The translations under genes were made by a program, and so were the position numbers. A DNA stretch of 22,411 bases, from positions 1 through 22,411 of the forward strand of contig DUQT01000242.1 in the NCBI GenBank assembly GCA_012837655.1, written 5' to 3'. The notes beneath the pieces are model-generated. The model was not told the DNA's origin. It saw nothing but the letters and a program-made list of their open reading frames with translations, and ran no database searches. Below, one piece after another: positions 7,423-14,623 of this stretch. Position 1 is the first letter of the stretch. Every line of letters starts with the position of its first letter. This DNA comes from Actinomyces sp. GTDB taxonomy: Bacteria; Actinomycetota; Actinomycetes; Actinomycetales; Actinomycetaceae.

Positions 7423-8451
7423 TTATTGGGCCGACACTTCAGTAAAAGGTTTTAAGACCGTGCCGGGTTCAATGTCGGTATCGAATCCGAAACAGTGCGG
7501 TGCAACAACGCCCTCACCGACGTTCACGTTACGCAAAGTCGTATGAGGGCCAATTTGTGAGTAAGAATCGATCGAAGTAATACCTTCAAGCACGCATCCA
7601 GGCTCAATCGTGACGTCAGGTGCGATCTCTACGTCAACATCAATCCAGGTGGTTTCAGGGGCCACGATGGTGACACCTTCACGCATGTGCTCTTCGAGGA
7701 TGCGGCGGTTCATTTCGTGACGAAGCTCTGACAGTTGCGCGCGGTCGTTGCACCCCTGCGCCTGCCAGGCGTCTTCAAGTACGAAAGCGCCGCAACGCTT
7801 ACCCTTCTCAACTGCGATAGCGACCGTGTCGGTCAGGTAGACCTCGCCCTGGTCGTTATCGGTATCCAAACCTGACAGAGCTTCCTGCAAAAACTTTGCG
7901 TCGAACGCGTAGATGCCGGCATTAATTTCGTTCACAGCGCGCTGCTCATCAGTAGCGTCACGGTGTTCCACGATCGCGGTAACAGCCCCGTCCTCGCGAA
8001 TAACACGCCCGTATCCGGTTGGGTCATCGACGATTGTGGTGACGACGGTGACGGCGTTGCCGGATTCCTCATGGACCTTGCCAAGTTCCGTAAGCGTCTC
8101 TCCGGAAAGTAGGGGGACGTCTGCGGAAGTTACGAGGACGGTGCCGGAGGCCTCCCCCGTTTCTTTAATGAGCTGTTCGAGTCCGCACTGGACTGCGCGT
8201 CCGGTTCCGGGGATCTCGTCTTGATCGGCAAGGATTGCATCCGGTGCGAAATCTTCCACCATTGCGGCTACGCGATCACGCTGGTGACGGATTACAACAA
8301 CGATTGATTCAGCTTCCGCGTCCTCAGCCGCTACTATTGCGTGCCCCAAAAGAGGGCGACCGCACATGGGGTGCAGGACTTTCGGGGTTTTGGATTTCAT
8401 TCGTGTACCCTGGCCGGCGGCCAGGACGATTACGGCGCTGGGACGATTCAC
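7423..8451 (-). CDS. glmU: GlmU-like N-acetylglucosamine-1-phosphate uridyltransferase lacking the acetyltransferase half
   Basis: This enzyme makes UDP-GlcNAc, the precursor of peptidoglycan and other wall polymers. Residues 1-250 are a complete uridyltransferase domain: LAAGQGTRMKSKTPKVLH (10-27), the GTGRAVQ loop (82-88), SADVPLL with its metal-binding Asp (109-115) and NEINAGIYAFD (174-184). Residues 255-342 contain only the first few turns of the left-handed beta-helix (IAPDVTIEPGCVLEG, IGPHTTLRNVNVGEGV) and then the protein stops. Full-length GlmU is about 450-490 residues, and its acetyltransferase active site lies in the part absent here. prs begins 15 bases downstream, so no frameshifted remainder exists in the window. 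The acetylation of GlcN-1-P must therefore be done elsewhere. The start is GTG at 8451; the ribosome site is weak (GGAAAG). Confidence 0.9.
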   Translation of the reverse strand: MNRPSAVIVLAAGQGTRMKSKTPKVLHPMCGRPLLGHAIVAAEDAEAESIVVVIRHQRDRVAAMVEDFAPDAILADQDEIPGTGRAVQCGLEQLIKETGEASGTVLVTSADVPLLSGETLTELGKVHEESGNAVTVVTTIVDDPTGYGRVIREDGAVTAIVEHRDATDEQRAVNEINAGIYAFDAKFLQEALSGLDTDNDQGEVYLTDTVAIAVEKGKRCGAFVLEDAWQAQGCNDRAQLSELRHEMNRRILEEHMREGVTIVAPETTWIDVDVEIAPDVTIEPGCVLEGITSIDSYSQIGPHTTLRNVNVGEGVVAPHCFGFDTDIEPGTVLKPFTEVSAQ

Positions 8452-8502
8452 GATCCTGTCTTTCCGGTCTGACTTGACCTCAAAACGTGCCTTATCACTT
8501 CG

Positions 8503-8508
8503 ATCATA
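8503..8508 (-). promoter_or_regulatory. Predicted -10 element of the glmU-prs promoter
   Basis: TATGAT on the minus strand (five of six consensus positions) lies about 50 bases before the glmU start. No good -35 box is seen at 16-18 bases, so this rests on the -10 alone. Confidence 0.33.
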
Positions 8509-8581
8509 ATGCCTAAATACACATTTTGGGAAAAGCCTGATGTGAACAAGATCTTAAAACAGCTAGAACGCGGGGTTAACA

Positions 8582-8669
8582 GCAGATGAAAAAAGTGCTC
8601 CCGCAAGAAAATCAAAGCGCTTCTGCAAGAAAAACAAAGTGCTCCCGTACCAAAACCAAAGCGCTTCTG
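8582..8669. repeat. Four alternating 22-bp tandem repeats next to tRNA-Gln
   Basis: Four head-to-tail 22-base units (8582-8603, 8604-8625, 8626-8647, 8648-8669) share an A-rich first half. Their ends alternate between AAAGTGCTCCCG (units 1 and 3) and AAAGCGCTTCTG (units 2 and 4). The last unit supplies one arm of the tRNA terminator hairpin. On the minus strand each unit puts a TTT-rich stretch after a short G/C element. No ORF uses the repeat. Confidence 0.8.
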
Positions 8670-8690
8670 CGAAAACCTCTACAGAAGCGC
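8651..8690 (-). terminator. Terminator of tRNA-Gln
   Basis: Inverted repeat GCGCTTCTG (8661-8669) and CAGAAGCGC (8682-8690) makes a 9-bp stem with a 12-base loop. On the minus strand it is followed by TTTGGTTTTGG. It begins six bases past the mature tRNA 3' end. Confidence 0.7.
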
Positions 8691-8696
8691 CAGTTG

Positions 8697-8768
8697 TTCC
8701 GCCCCTAGGATTCGAACCCAGATCTCAAGGCACCAAAAGCCTGCGTGCTGCCGTTACACCAGGGCGGA
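8697..8768 (-). tRNA. tRNA-Gln, anticodon UUG
   Basis: The 72-base cloverleaf folds by hand: acceptor TCCGCCC/GGGCGGA (7 bp), D-stem GTGT/GCAC with loop AACGGCA, anticodon loop TTTTGGT giving anticodon UUG, variable loop GAGAT, T-stem CTGGG/CCTAG and the T-loop TTCGAAT. The discriminator base is A and CCA is not encoded (CAA follows). The outermost anticodon-stem pair (27-43) would be a C-U mismatch, which is unusual but tolerable. It reads CAA codons. It lies alone, divergent from the tetR gene. Confidence 0.93.
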
Positions 8769-8810
8769 AGACCAAAAACATTGTGCCATACTTTAGCAAG
8801 GAGCACACAC

Positions 8811-8850
8811 TCGCCCGAATTTCTGATCCAAACTTCATAAATTCGGCCGA
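8811..8850. promoter_or_regulatory. Long inverted repeat upstream of tetR, candidate operator
   Basis: Arms 8811-8822 and 8839-8850 pair at 11 of 12 positions (core CCGAATTT and AAATTCGG) around a 16-base spacer. The element lies 37 bases before the tetR start and between the divergent tetR and tRNA-Gln genes. TetR proteins usually repress their own promoter through dyads nearby, so autoregulation is a reasonable inference, though the spacer is longer than in most TetR operators. Nothing else is clear in this stretch. Confidence 0.45.
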
Positions 8851-8886
8851 GTTAGGGTCGAAAAATCTGATTTGGGACGTGATTCC

Positions 8887-9540
8887 ATGGCATCTAAGCG
8901 CTCCCGCATGACGGGAATTGAACGGCGAGAACAGCTCATCGAAATTGGGCGTTCAGTCTTTGCTGAGAAGGGCTTTGACGGCGCAACCGTTGAGGAATTC
9001 GCTTCTAAAGCCGGAGTCACAAAACCCGTAGTTTATGAACACTTCGGCGGCAAAGAAGGGCTCTACGCGGTAGTTGTGGATCGCGAGGTCCGCAAGCTCG
9101 TATCCACCATTTCAGAGTCGCTAACATCAGCGGAACATCCACGCAGAATCGTGGAAAACACCGCCCTCGCGCTGCTTGATTACATTGATAACAACACGGA
9201 CGGCTTTCGCGTCCTTGTGCGGGACACGCCCGTGGATCGATCGAAGGGGTACTACTCTTCAGTGATTGGTGAAGTGGCGTCCCAGGTTGAGCACCTCTTG
9301 GCCGCGAGCTTCAAAGAAGCCAAATTGGACCCGAAATCCGCACCCCTTTACGCGCAAATGCTGGTTGGACTGATCGCGCAGGTTGGACAGTGGTGGCTTG
9401 AAGAACGCTCCCCCGATAAGGAAATCGTCGCGTCACATGTTGTCAATCTCACCTGGTTGGGTCTGCGGAATCTAAACCCGAATCCAACACTTTTGCGTAC
9501 TGAAGATAAGAAGAAATCGAAGGAAAAGCGGACGGACTAG
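8887..9540 (+). CDS. TetR/AcrR family transcriptional regulator
   Basis: This is a DNA-binding repressor of 217 residues. Residues 10-57 form the TetR N-terminal domain with helix-turn-helix TVEEFASKAGVTKPVVYEHF (34-53) followed by GGKEGLY. The C-terminal ligand/dimer domain (about 65-205) is helical, includes FRVLVRDTPVDRSKGYYSS, and gives no clue to the ligand. The tail is Lys/Arg rich. I chose ATG 8887; a TTG at 8872 would add five residues. A weak GGGA stands nine bases before the ATG. The gene ends 34 bases before marR in the same direction, so the TetR protein may also act on the exporter genes that follow, but this is inference. Confidence 0.9.
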   Translation: MASKRSRMTGIERREQLIEIGRSVFAEKGFDGATVEEFASKAGVTKPVVYEHFGGKEGLYAVVVDREVRKLVSTISESLTSAEHPRRIVENTALALLDYIDNNTDGFRVLVRDTPVDRSKGYYSSVIGEVASQVEHLLAASFKEAKLDPKSAPLYAQMLVGLIAQVGQWWLEERSPDKEIVASHVVNLTWLGLRNLNPNPTLLRTEDKKKSKEKRTD

Positions 9541-9548
9541 CCAAAATC

Positions 9549-9568
9549 ATCTCGATTTCAAGTATCTT
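9549..9568 (+). promoter_or_regulatory. Predicted marR promoter and candidate MarR operator
   Basis: TATCTT at 9563-9568 sits exactly at -12 to -7 relative to the GTG at 9575, as expected if transcription starts at the start codon. No ribosome site is seen before that GTG. Just upstream, ATCTCGA-TT-TCAAGTA (9549-9564) is an imperfect dyad of the general shape bound by MarR proteins and overlaps the -10 box, so binding would repress. No convincing -35 box is visible. Confidence 0.35.
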
Positions 9569-9574
9569 TATATT

Positions 9575-10096
9575 GTGAGTGAAGTCAAAGAAACACCAGA
9601 GCACGGTACCGAAGATGAGGTCGACCGGATTGTCGCTGCTTGGCAGGAACAACGACCTGACCTTGATGTAACACCCATGCATGTGTTCTCGAGGATCACG
9701 CGCCTGTCGCGCCACCTAGACCTCGCGCGCCGCAACGCGTTCCTTTCACACGGCTTGGAGCCGTGGGAGTTTGACGTGCTGTCCTCACTGCGCCGTTCCG
9801 GATCCCCCTACGCTTTGACGCCGGGCGTTCTAATGAGCGAACTGCTAGTTTCGTCTGGAACGATGACAAACCGCATTGACCGCCTAGAAACAAAAGGCCT
9901 AGTCAAGCGATCCCCCTCCCCATCAGACCGGAGGGCGGTGCTCGTTTCTCTGACCCCAGAAGGAAGCCGTAAAGTAGACGCGGCGCTAAAGTCACTACTT
10001 GAAGATGAGCAGGCAGCTCTTGCGAGCTTAACGGACGACGAATGTGAAGAACTTGGCCGTCTCTTAAAGCCGCTGCTACTGCCGTTTGATAACTAA
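9575..10096 (+). CDS. MarR family transcriptional regulator
   Basis: This winged-helix regulator has 173 residues. About 40 residues of acidic N-terminus precede the MarR core: dimer helix VFSRITRLSRHLDLARRNAF (39-58), then PWEFDVLSSLRRSG, the recognition region LTPGVLMSELLVSSGTMTNR and RLETKGLVKRSPSPSDRRAV, the wing with the usual Asp-Arg-Arg. The C-terminal helix ELGRLLKPLL completes the dimer interface. GTG 9575 is the only sensible start and lacks a Shine-Dalgarno sequence, suggesting a leaderless mRNA. The gene is followed after 38 bases by an ABC exporter, the arrangement common for MarR proteins that control drug or metabolite efflux. The effector is unknown. Confidence 0.92.
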   Translation: MSEVKETPEHGTEDEVDRIVAAWQEQRPDLDVTPMHVFSRITRLSRHLDLARRNAFLSHGLEPWEFDVLSSLRRSGSPYALTPGVLMSELLVSSGTMTNRIDRLETKGLVKRSPSPSDRRAVLVSLTPEGSRKVDAALKSLLEDEQAALASLTDDECEELGRLLKPLLLPFDN

Positions 10097-10105
10097 CGCT
10101 GAAAA

Positions 10106-10119
10106 TGTGATGTCTCACA
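10106..10119 (+). promoter_or_regulatory. Short dyad between marR and the ABC ATPase gene
   Basis: TGTGA-TGTC-TCACA, a perfect 5-bp inverted repeat, lies 15 bases before the GTG of the ATPase gene. The four-base spacer differs from the six of a CRP site. It could be a regulator half-site pair or chance. Confidence 0.22.
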
Positions 10120-10134
10120 CCTGAAAGGATCTTC

Positions 10135-11031
10135 GTGGTAGCAAACGATTCGAGTCATCTTCCAAACGATGGCTCACAGACCCCAGAAGAAAACCTTGAA
10201 CCAACGCCCACACAGCAGACTGGCCCTGTTGAAGGGGAAATCCCTGCTTCGGTAGCTAAGCACAGCAGGTTTGATGGCCCTCCGATTGCGATTGATATCC
10301 GTGGGCTTTCAAAGATTTTTGGCAACACCATCGCAGTTGGAAACGTGTCGCTAGCGATTCCGCACGGATCGTTCTTCGGCCTCGTCGGCCCTAACGGAGC
10401 CGGCAAGACGACCCTGCTGTCAATGGTCACGGGAATGCTGGTTCCAGACCAGGGCGTCGCCTACATCAACGGCGTTGACATTTGGGATGAGCCGCAACAG
10501 GCCAAGGCCATGCTCGGAGTGCTCCCCGACGGGGATCGCCTTTTTGATCGCATGTCCGGCACCGCCCTCGTGACATATGTAGGAATGCTGCACGGCCTGG
10601 ATAAGGCAACGGCGGAACAACGTGCAAACGAACTTATGCACGCGTTGGGCCTACAGGACACCGGGTCAAAGATGGTTGCGGACTATTCGCAGGGTATGAC
10701 GAAGAAGGTGGCGCTAGCGTGCGCGCTGGTGCACGCCCCGAAGATTTTGGTCCTGGATGAACCATTTGAATCCGTTGACCCGATTTCCGCGGCCGGTATC
10801 CGCGAACTACTGAACAGCTTCGTCGAAGCCGGCGGCACCGTGATCCTTTCTTCCCACGTCATGGATACGGTTGAAAAGCTCTGTGACCACGTGGCGGTGA
10901 TGAATCACGGACAGGTGCTCGCGGCGGGAACTACCGCCCAGGTCGCAAACGGCATGAGCCTGGATGAGCGCTTCCGCCAGCTAATCGGCGGCGAAACGCA
11001 CGCGGAGGGGTTGGATTGGCTAAGACAGTAA
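10135..11031 (+). CDS. ABC transporter ATP-binding protein (exporter type)
   Basis: This cytoplasmic ATPase of 298 residues drives the permease encoded next. Residues 1-50 are a hydrophilic, Pro/Glu/Thr-rich extension with no motif. The ABC domain follows: Walker A GPNGAGKT (85-92), signature YSQGM (184-188, a common variant of LSGGQ in ABC-2 exporters), Walker B with catalytic Glu ILVLDEP (204-210), D-loop SVDP and the H-loop histidine SSH (239-241). The start is GTG at 10135, with AAGGA five bases upstream. The 3' end overlaps the permease gene by 16 bases, so the two are coupled. It is similar in architecture to CcmA/NatA-type ATPases that work with one large permease dimer. The substrate cannot be read from sequence. 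Confidence 0.94.
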   Translation: MVANDSSHLPNDGSQTPEENLEPTPTQQTGPVEGEIPASVAKHSRFDGPPIAIDIRGLSKIFGNTIAVGNVSLAIPHGSFFGLVGPNGAGKTTLLSMVTGMLVPDQGVAYINGVDIWDEPQQAKAMLGVLPDGDRLFDRMSGTALVTYVGMLHGLDKATAEQRANELMHALGLQDTGSKMVADYSQGMTKKVALACALVHAPKILVLDEPFESVDPISAAGIRELLNSFVEAGGTVILSSHVMDTVEKLCDHVAVMNHGQVLAAGTTAQVANGMSLDERFRQLIGGETHAEGLDWLRQ

Positions 11032-12704
11032 TCGCCATCAAACTGCGGTCAATGTGGAATAACGCCACAAAACCGCTGTGGAAACTAATCCTAATAATCA
11101 TCATGGCGCTCTATTTCGGAGTGCTCGCAGCCCTCGTCGCGTTCGGTGGTATCGCCACCGCCGCCTCCGGCGAAATCGACCTATTCAGCAAGGGCGCAAT
11201 CCTTGGCAGCCTGGGCGTCACGATCGCGTGGATCGTATTTCCGCTTTTGGGGATGGGCCTTGAAGGCTCCCTACAACCGCGTTCTTTCGCCCCTTTCGTG
11301 GCTCCTTCGAAAAAATTGTCGAGGGCGCTGCTGGCCGCAACTCCGGTTGGGCCAGGTGGCCTAATGACCGTGCTCGCAATGCTGGTCGGGTCAATTGGCC
11401 TGATCGTTAGCGGCAAAATACTACTTGCACTCGTTTCGGTTGTACTGATTCCGGCGTCTGTTCTGGCCTACGCGCTCATGTCTCGAACGCTCACTTCGTA
11501 TGTTTCTGCAAAGACAATGCGGACGCAGAAATCTCGAGATCTAACTCAGATAATCGTCACGATCGTGTTCTTGGTCGTCTTGTTCTCACTGTCTTTCGGC
11601 ATCTCAGCTGCAGCCGAGTATGCGAACGGGAACTGGATTGACGCCACCCTAGCCCTCACTAAATGGACTCCGCTGGTCGGCGCATTCGCGATTCCATTCC
11701 TGATCCTCACTGGTGACGTGTTGCCCGCTATTTTGCAGGTGATCTACGCCGTCGCGATCGTACTCGTCCTCCTGAATATCTGGCACGCGATGGTTGTAAA
11801 GGCGATGATCGGCGTGAAAACTCCGATCACACCGCAGATCCAGCAGGCTCTGGATGATCGTCGCGCGGTTGTTGATCCAACCATCGTGCAGGATCGTGAG
11901 GGCGCTAAGGCTGCTTCGATAGACAAAGAGCTTCCCACCTTGAAGCTGTGGACCAAGCTTGGATTGAATGCTCCCACAGCTGCGATTGCCGCAAGGACTT
12001 TTCGCGATTGGCTCAAAGATTCACGACTAGTACCGACGACCGCCATCTCGCTACTGATGCCTGTTCTGGCGATTGTCGTGTCCCTGCTTGATCTGGAGTC
12101 GATGCAATACATGGGACTGATGTTCGTGTTCCTTGTTCCGCTGACTCTGGGCACGACTGTTGGAATGCTGATCTCTTACGATTCCACGGCACTGTCAACG
12201 CAAATCCTGGCAGGAGTATCAGGGCGCGCCGACCGGTTTGGACGATCAATTGGCTCCCAGCCAATGATGATAGTGGTCTCGATTGTTAACGGCGCAGTGC
12301 TAGCTTGGCTGGTTGATTTCAAGTACTCAGTATTCTTGGCAATCGCAGTGATCTATGCGCTGACGCTTATAGTAATGAGCATCATGGCTGCCATGACTGG
12401 ATACCGCACCTTTGGCGTGCAGCCACCCGGAGTATCATCAATGTCCACGAAGGGAACCGCTAACCAGTTCCTGCTGTTCCTGGTCATGTTCTTGGTTCTC
12501 GCTCTGGCACCGATGCTATTTTCACCGATCTTGTTCGCTATCTATGCCGCGGGTGGAACAGCACTGGCAGACACTCTGATTGGGATTGCAGCTATCGTTT
12601 GGGCCGTTGCGATCCACATAGGACTACTGCTTTTGGGCGCTTTCCTGTATGAACGCAACCAAGCGCAGATACTCGCTCAAATCCGGAGCTGGCCGGGCCA
12701 CTGA
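11016..12704 (+). CDS. ABC-2 type exporter permease, multi-pass membrane protein of unknown substrate
   Basis: This 562-residue integral membrane protein pairs with the ATPase just upstream. About twelve hydrophobic segments are visible, for example LILIIIMALYFGVLAALVAF (24-43), IIVTIVFLVVLFSLSFGISA, VIYAVAIVLVLLNIW, FLAIAVIYALTLIVMSIMAA and FLLFLVMFLVLALAPMLF. A hydrophilic stretch near residues 265-325 (DDRRAVVDPTIVQDREGAKA) splits the protein into two halves and probably faces the cytoplasm. The start is a TTG at 11016: GGAGG lies seven bases upstream, inside the ATPase gene; the next in-frame ATG (11052) has no such site. It ends 13 bases from the convergent ABC-F gene and I see no terminator hairpin between them. 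Confidence 0.88.
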   Translation: MAKTVIAIKLRSMWNNATKPLWKLILIIIMALYFGVLAALVAFGGIATAASGEIDLFSKGAILGSLGVTIAWIVFPLLGMGLEGSLQPRSFAPFVAPSKKLSRALLAATPVGPGGLMTVLAMLVGSIGLIVSGKILLALVSVVLIPASVLAYALMSRTLTSYVSAKTMRTQKSRDLTQIIVTIVFLVVLFSLSFGISAAAEYANGNWIDATLALTKWTPLVGAFAIPFLILTGDVLPAILQVIYAVAIVLVLLNIWHAMVVKAMIGVKTPITPQIQQALDDRRAVVDPTIVQDREGAKAASIDKELPTLKLWTKLGLNAPTAAIAARTFRDWLKDSRLVPTTAISLLMPVLAIVVSLLDLESMQYMGLMFVFLVPLTLGTTVGMLISYDSTALSTQILAGVSGRADRFGRSIGSQPMMIVVSIVNGAVLAWLVDFKYSVFLAIAVIYALTLIVMSIMAAMTGYRTFGVQPPGVSSMSTKGTANQFLLFLVMFLVLALAPMLFSPILFAIYAAGGTALADTLIGIAAIVWAVAIHIGLLLLGAFLYERNQAQILAQIRSWPGH

Positions 12705-12717
12705 TTGCTAGCGGCTG

Positions 12718-14622
12718 TTACTTGGCGGCCTCAGCGCGCTCGGCGGCGTCCAGCCACTGCAGTTCCAGCTCTTCGTGGACCTGACGCATGTCAGTGAGCT
12801 TCGCTGCGAGTTCAGCCATTTGCGCGACATCCTGCTCCGTTGGAGCAGCTGTTTGGGAAAGCTCCTCAAGCTCAGCCTCCAGATTTTCAATGTCTTGCGA
12901 CATCCGATTCATTTGGCGTTCAACCCGCTGGGCTTCCTTTTGCGCATCTCGGAAAGCCTGCGCATCGGTCTGCTTGGTTTCCGCTCTTGCATCAGGTGTC
13001 GAGGTGCCAGCCCCGCCCTCGAACGCATCTTTCAATGCCTGACGACGCATGGAAAGGTACTGTTCGACGCCGCCGGGTAGCGCGCGCAACTTGCCGTCGC
13101 CGAGTAGGGCGAGCTGGTGGGTTGTGGTGCGCTCGAGTAGGTAACGGTCGTGAGAGACGACGATCAGTGTGCCAGGGAAGGTGTCAAGCAGGTCCTCCAT
13201 TGCGGCAAGCGTGTCAGTGTCAAGGTCGTTGGTGGGCTCGTCGAGTAGGATCACGTTCGGCTCGCCCATGAGCAGGCGGATGAGCTGCAACCTTCTGCGT
13301 TCACCGCCCGAAATGTCGCGAACAGGCGTCCACGCGCGGTCACGCGTGAAGCCGATCCGCTCGACCAGCTGGGAGGCCGACACTTCTTTGCCATCGATGG
13401 TGATGGATTGTGCGATGTCCGCAACCGCTTCCACAACACGGCGATGCTCGACGGCATCAAGTTCGTGCGTGTCCTGCGAAAGCGTTGCCACCTTCACGGT
13501 CTTGCCGCGCTTGATGCGGCCAGAATCCGGTTCTAATGCGCCATTTAGGAGTCGCAACAGCGTGGTCTTGCCAGCGCCGTTCACGCCGACGATTCCGACG
13601 CGCTCTGCGGGAGCAAAGCGGTATGTCACGTCGTCGAAGATGACCTTCTTGTCGGGCCCTTCTCCGAATGCAAGCGATACGTCTTCAAGTTCCAGAACCT
13701 GTTTCCCAAGGCGCTGTGTCGCCATGCGAACCAGCTCAACGTCGTCGCGTGGTGGCGGTTCGTTGGCAATGAGTTCCTCGGCGGCCTCAATGCGGAATCG
13801 GGGCTTAGAGGTACGTGCGGGTGCTCCGCGGCGTAGCCACGCGAGTTCCTTTCGCAAAATGTTGTTTCGCTTCTGCGCTGCAACGGCGGCCTGGCGTGCG
13901 CGTTCCGCCCGTGCCAGAATGTATGCGGCGTAGGAGCCCTCGTACATTTCAATATGACCCGCGATCTGCGGCCGGTTTCCACCCGGATCGATGCCGGGAA
14001 CGACTTCCCAAACGTGCGTACACACGGCGTCGAGGAACCAGCGATCGTGCGTAACCACAATCAGCGCGCCGTCCTGCTTTCCAGATCCGTCACGCGGCCC
14101 CATGCGCTCGTTTAGGTGGCGGGCCAGCCAATCCACGCCCTCGACGTCTAAATGGTTTGTAGGTTCGTCAAGAACGAGGACGTCTGTGGGATGCCCTTCG
14201 ATGAGTCCTTCGGACAGGACTCGGGCCAGGTTGACGCGCCGACGTTGCCCGCCGGAGAGCTGGCTCACCGGGCTTTGCAGGTCGATGTCTGCTAGTAGTC
14301 CCGCGTGGATGTCGCGGATGGCGGGGTCGGAGGCCCACTCGTGGGCTTCGCGACCGGGGTGGATGACTTCTAAGACGCTTTGATCGGTGACGGGGTCGCG
14401 CTGGGAGAGGTGGGCGAAGGTGACTCCGTCGCGCACGATCATGCGACCGTCGTCAGGCTTGCGCTCCCCCGCGAGCATGTCTAGCAGCGTCGACTTACCA
14501 GCCCCGTTTGGGCCAAGCACGCCGACGCGGTCCCCGTCGACAACGGAGACTGAAATGTTGTCTAGAATCCTGCGCGACCCACCGATCGCCAGGAGGTCCT
14601 GCGTTCCAAATAAATGTGCCAT
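12718..14622 (-). CDS. ABC-F family ATPase (Uup/EttA-like, ribosome-associated)
   Basis: This soluble protein has 634 residues and two ABC domains with no membrane part, the layout of ABC-F translation factors. First domain: Walker A GPNGAGKS (37-44), LSGGQRRRVNLARVL, then VLVLDEPTNHLD. The linker between the domains (about 225-300) is Arg/Ala rich. Second domain: GVNGAGKTT, ISGGERRRLQLIRLL, NVILLDEPTNDLD. Residues from about 555 to the end form a charged coiled coil (EAQRVERQMNRMSQDIENLE), as in Uup. The ATG at 14622 is one base after the ispE stop; a TTG at 14634 would add four residues. Genes of this class adjoin ispE in other actinobacteria. A housekeeping ribosome role is more likely than antibiotic resistance, but resistance cannot be excluded by sequence alone. 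Confidence 0.92.
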   Translation of the reverse strand: MAHLFGTQDLLAIGGSRRILDNISVSVVDGDRVGVLGPNGAGKSTLLDMLAGERKPDDGRMIVRDGVTFAHLSQRDPVTDQSVLEVIHPGREAHEWASDPAIRDIHAGLLADIDLQSPVSQLSGGQRRRVNLARVLSEGLIEGHPTDVLVLDEPTNHLDVEGVDWLARHLNERMGPRDGSGKQDGALIVVTHDRWFLDAVCTHVWEVVPGIDPGGNRPQIAGHIEMYEGSYAAYILARAERARQAAVAAQKRNNILRKELAWLRRGAPARTSKPRFRIEAAEELIANEPPPRDDVELVRMATQRLGKQVLELEDVSLAFGEGPDKKVIFDDVTYRFAPAERVGIVGVNGAGKTTLLRLLNGALEPDSGRIKRGKTVKVATLSQDTHELDAVEHRRVVEAVADIAQSITIDGKEVSASQLVERIGFTRDRAWTPVRDISGGERRRLQLIRLLMGEPNVILLDEPTNDLDTDTLAAMEDLLDTFPGTLIVVSHDRYLLERTTTHQLALLGDGKLRALPGGVEQYLSMRRQALKDAFEGGAGTSTPDARAETKQTDAQAFRDAQKEAQRVERQMNRMSQDIENLEAELEELSQTAAPTEQDVAQMAELAAKLTDMRQVHEELELQWLDAAERAEAAK

Positions 14623-14623
14623 C

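Noticed and set aside
7408..7440. Frameshift as the cause of the short GlmU
   Set aside because: The gap to prs is 15 bases and the prs ribosome site fills it, so there is no room for a displaced acetyltransferase half.
8582..8669. CRISPR array
   Set aside because: The units are contiguous 22-base repeats without spacers, and no cas genes are nearby.
13169..13933. A 254-residue plus-strand ORF
   Set aside because: It is antisense to the well-supported ABC-F ATPase; its Ser/Arg-rich composition is typical of a shadow frame.
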